Positions 6,261 through 7,896 of a DNA stretch of 7,896 bases are shown piece by piece; position 1 is the first letter of the stretch, and every line of letters starts with the position of its first letter. This DNA is from Bacillota bacterium (GTDB taxonomy: Bacteria > Bacillota > Clostridia > Christensenellales > SZUA-584). The notes beneath the pieces were generated by a model. That model saw only the letters and a list, made by a program, of their open reading frames with translations. It was not told where the DNA came from and did no database searches. The stretch is taken from NCBI GenBank assembly GCA_023441905.1, contig JAEZNC010000063.1, forward strand, positions 1 to 7,896. The letters run 5' to 3'. Made by a program: the position numbers and the translations under genes.

Positions 6261-6266
6261 AGGAGG
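6261..6266 (+). promoter_or_regulatory. Ribosome binding site that fixes the lipoprotein start
   Basis: A perfect AGGAGG lies 6 nt before ATG 6273. It decides against the in-frame TTG at 6243, which would bury the site inside the coding frame and put ten charged residues before the signal peptide. Confidence 0.8.
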
Positions 6267-6272
6267 ATATAT

Positions 6273-7643
6273 ATGCCAAAATTTTATAAATACACTATTG
6301 TATTAATACTCACACTCTGCGCTCTTCTGTGCGGCTGCCAGCCCACGCCCGAGAAATCCGCCGTGGTGCAAAAGAACAACCTCAATGAGCAAATCATGCA
6401 AACGGCTGCCCCCTCATCCTCCGATGAAACAGAGGACATCTGGCAGGAAACACTGGAGCAGAATGGCGTAACAGTGACTATTGACGCCGCTGTGGAAATA
6501 CCCGATGTGACCTCGTGGCCCGTCATCGAGGTCAAGCCGTATGGTTTTACGGAGCAGGACGCACAAAAAGCCGTGGATGTTTTTATGCAGGGTCAGCCCA
6601 TATACGAAACCAATTATATCAGGTCGAAGGCGGATATCGAGCAAGATATTATTTGGTTAAACCAGCAGCTGGAGAACGCCAAAACGGATAATACAATTGA
6701 TGCAAATTTCTACAAATACCAGTTGAGAGACTATCAGGCGCTGTACGACGAAGCCCCCGAACAAACACCCGAACGGGTAAAAACCGACGTAAAGTTTAAA
6801 ACAGACCCTGATCCCGATGCGGAGGTGAATCAGTCCATCCATATCGAAGCAGACCTTGGCAAGTCTATACCTGCCTGGATCGCGGTGACAACATCCAAGG
6901 ATAATCTTTCCGGTGCGATTTCTTTCAGCAATTTAGGCAGCAGACATGTCAGTTATTATCCCATGTTCGAAGCCACAGAGACGCTGGCCGGATTAAACGT
7001 CTCAAAAGAGCAGGCACTCAAAACAGCACAGGATACGCTGCAAAAGATGGGCATCGGCGACGTGACTCTGGCGTATGACCGAGCTGGAATCAATCATTAT
7101 GGTCTGCTTTCATCGGCAGATTCTTATATCGTCTCCGATCCGAATAGGGAAAAATGCTATATATTCTATTTCAGCAGGATCGTTCGCGGCATCCCTGTGA
7201 CCTATACCGAGTACACCAATGGAATAATATTTGACGATAACGGTGCCACATACGACCGCATATGGTTAAACGAATTGATTGAGGTTGCCGTGGACGACAG
7301 CGGCGTGCTCTGGTTTGAGTGGCAGATGCCGTGTACCCTTGGAGAAACGCTCAACGAAAACGTGAAGCTTAAGGATTTTGAAGAGATCAAGGATATTTTC
7401 AGAAAACAGATGTTTTATGAGAAAACATGGTCGGTATCCGCCGCGGATAAAAACGCCATCACCGTCAATCGGGTTGTGCTCGGCCTGATGCGTGTGAAAA
7501 TGGAGGGCGGACAATACGTTTATCTGCCGGTATGGGATTTCATCGGCGAATGGCAGACCGAAGCAGACACCGTGAAGAACCTTAGCTTTCTGACGCTGAA
7601 CGCCGTGGACGGCAGCGTGATTAACAGAGAACTGGGGTATTAA
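6273..7643 (+). CDS. Lipoprotein, 456 aa, DUF6034-like, first of a tandem pair
   Basis: This is a surface lipoprotein: the signal segment MPKFYKYTIVLILTLCALLCGC carries a lipobox at LLCGC, with the lipidated Cys at residue 22 and then QPTPEKSAVVQKNN. A low-complexity linker (about 30-55) leads to a mixed alpha/beta body. It contains VTVTIDAAVEIPDVTSWPV (about 66-84), YGFTEQDAQKAVDVFMQGQ (90-108), and a charged helix SKADIEQDIIWLNQQLENAK (118-137) that may form a short coiled coil. The CQPTPE start and the IDAAVEIPDVTSWPVIEVKP pattern match my memory of DUF6034 lipoproteins of Clostridia; their function is not known to me. The Cys at the -2 position of the lipobox is unusual. The first 40 nt of coding sequence are AT-rich like the cassette upstream, then composition rises abruptly. 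It is followed after 26 nt by a close paralogue. Confidence 0.85.
   Translation: MPKFYKYTIVLILTLCALLCGCQPTPEKSAVVQKNNLNEQIMQTAAPSSSDETEDIWQETLEQNGVTVTIDAAVEIPDVTSWPVIEVKPYGFTEQDAQKAVDVFMQGQPIYETNYIRSKADIEQDIIWLNQQLENAKTDNTIDANFYKYQLRDYQALYDEAPEQTPERVKTDVKFKTDPDPDAEVNQSIHIEADLGKSIPAWIAVTTSKDNLSGAISFSNLGSRHVSYYPMFEATETLAGLNVSKEQALKTAQDTLQKMGIGDVTLAYDRAGINHYGLLSSADSYIVSDPNREKCYIFYFSRIVRGIPVTYTEYTNGIIFDDNGATYDRIWLNELIEVAVDDSGVLWFEWQMPCTLGETLNENVKLKDFEEIKDIFRKQMFYEKTWSVSAADKNAITVNRVVLGLMRVKMEGGQYVYLPVWDFIGEWQTEADTVKNLSFLTLNAVDGSVINRELGY
6316..6505 (+). repeat. Direct repeat, copy 1 (5' part of the first lipoprotein gene)
   Basis: This 190-nt segment aligns without gaps to 7707-7896, offset 1391 bp. 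By hand count there are 20 mismatches, about 89% identity. The differences cluster in the linker coding region (SSSDETED against SSTDAAQD), and many others are synonymous. Homology weakens sharply upstream, inside the signal peptide. This is gene duplication, not a mobile-element end. Confidence 0.9.
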
Positions 7644-7669
7644 CAATTGAAAGGCTAAGTGGAGTTGAC

Positions 7670-7896
7670 ATGTCTAAGTTCATTAAAATAGGTATTTTCG
7701 TGACCATCTGCGCTCTTCTAAGCGGCTGCCAGCCCACGCCCGAGAAATCCGCCGTTGTGCAAAAGAACAACCTCGATGAGCAAATCATGCAAACGGCCGC
7801 TCCCTCATCCACTGACGCAGCACAAGACATCTGGCAGGAAACACTGGAGCAGGATGGCGTGAAGGTGACTATTGATGCCGCCGTGGAAATCCCCGA
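7670..7896 (+). CDS. Lipoprotein paralogue, DUF6034-like, 5' part only (cut by window end)
   Basis: The first 75 codons of a second lipoprotein gene are visible. The signal peptide MSKFIKIGIFVTICALLSGC has a canonical LLSGC lipobox with the lipidated Cys at residue 20, followed by QPTPEKSAVVQKNN as in the preceding gene. The mature part matches the first copy closely, including DIWQETLEQ and VTIDAAVEIP. The signal peptide itself differs and is two residues shorter. GGAG lies 5 nt before the ATG, and the gap to the previous gene is 26 nt, so both are probably on one transcript. The reading frame is intact to the window edge; whether the full protein is as long as copy 1 cannot be seen. Confidence 0.85.
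   Translation, partial: MSKFIKIGIFVTICALLSGCQPTPEKSAVVQKNNLDEQIMQTAAPSSTDAAQDIWQETLEQDGVKVTIDAAVEIP
7707..7896 (+). repeat. Direct repeat, copy 2 (5' part of the second lipoprotein gene)
   Basis: This is the partner of 6316-6505 in a gapless alignment of about 89% identity. The repeat continues past the window edge, so the full duplicated length, and whether more copies follow, is unknown. Confidence 0.9.

Noticed and set aside
6243..6272. Upstream TTG start giving a 466-aa lipoprotein
   Set aside because: It would place the perfect AGGAGG inside the coding sequence and add ten charged residues before the signal peptide; ATG 6273 is well spaced.
7266..7646. 126-aa minus-strand open frame opposite the first lipoprotein
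   Set aside because: No ribosome binding site, and it is antisense to a gene with a lipobox, a strong start and a paralogue.
1..7896. CRISPR array, tRNA or rRNA genes, and attachment sites
   Set aside because: No regularly spaced short repeats, cloverleaf-like segments or rRNA-like sequence was found. The only long direct repeat is the lipoprotein gene duplication.

Overview
The window looks like chromosomal DNA of a Gram-positive Bacillota member, probably a Clostridia-type anaerobe. The basis is a gerM-rph-rdgB gene order as in Bacillus, strong AGGAGG-type ribosome binding sites, and lipoproteins of a type known from gut Clostridia. No rRNA or other taxonomic marker is present, so the assignment is an inference.

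Positions 1-3031 are a minus-strand block of moderate to high GC. In transcription order it holds a cation diffusion facilitator transporter (metal-site residues suggest a manganese-type exporter), a GerM-like lipoprotein with two GerMN domains, RNase PH (rph), and the first 122 codons of the XTP/dITP pyrophosphatase gene rdgB, which runs off the left edge. gerM, rph and rdgB are tightly packed: the gerM stop overlaps the rph ribosome binding site, and rph and rdgB overlap by ATGA. They are probably one operon for spore or envelope function, tRNA 3'-end trimming and nucleotide-pool cleaning.

Positions 3032-3960 are a transition zone. It holds an unrecognised 151-aa cytoplasmic protein on the plus strand, ending in a perfect hairpin, and a convergent unrecognised 63-aa protein on the minus strand.

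Positions about 3960-7896 are an accessory plus-strand gene set, and the part up to about 6310 is markedly AT-rich. A plausible sigma-A promoter (4006-4034) is followed by a leader of about 170 nt, a secreted 126-aa protein with a CxxC motif, a perfect 17-bp hairpin, two overlapping polytopic membrane proteins resembling ABC-2 permeases without a visible ATPase, and two tandem lipoprotein genes (second one cut by the window end) whose 5' parts are about 89% identical. The layout of an exported small protein, then a hairpin, then membrane proteins resembles peptide export or immunity loci. No bacteriocin, ATPase or modification enzyme can be recognised, so the function is open. The lipoproteins return to the GC-richer style of the chromosome, which suggests that the AT-rich cassette was placed in front of an existing lipoprotein array.
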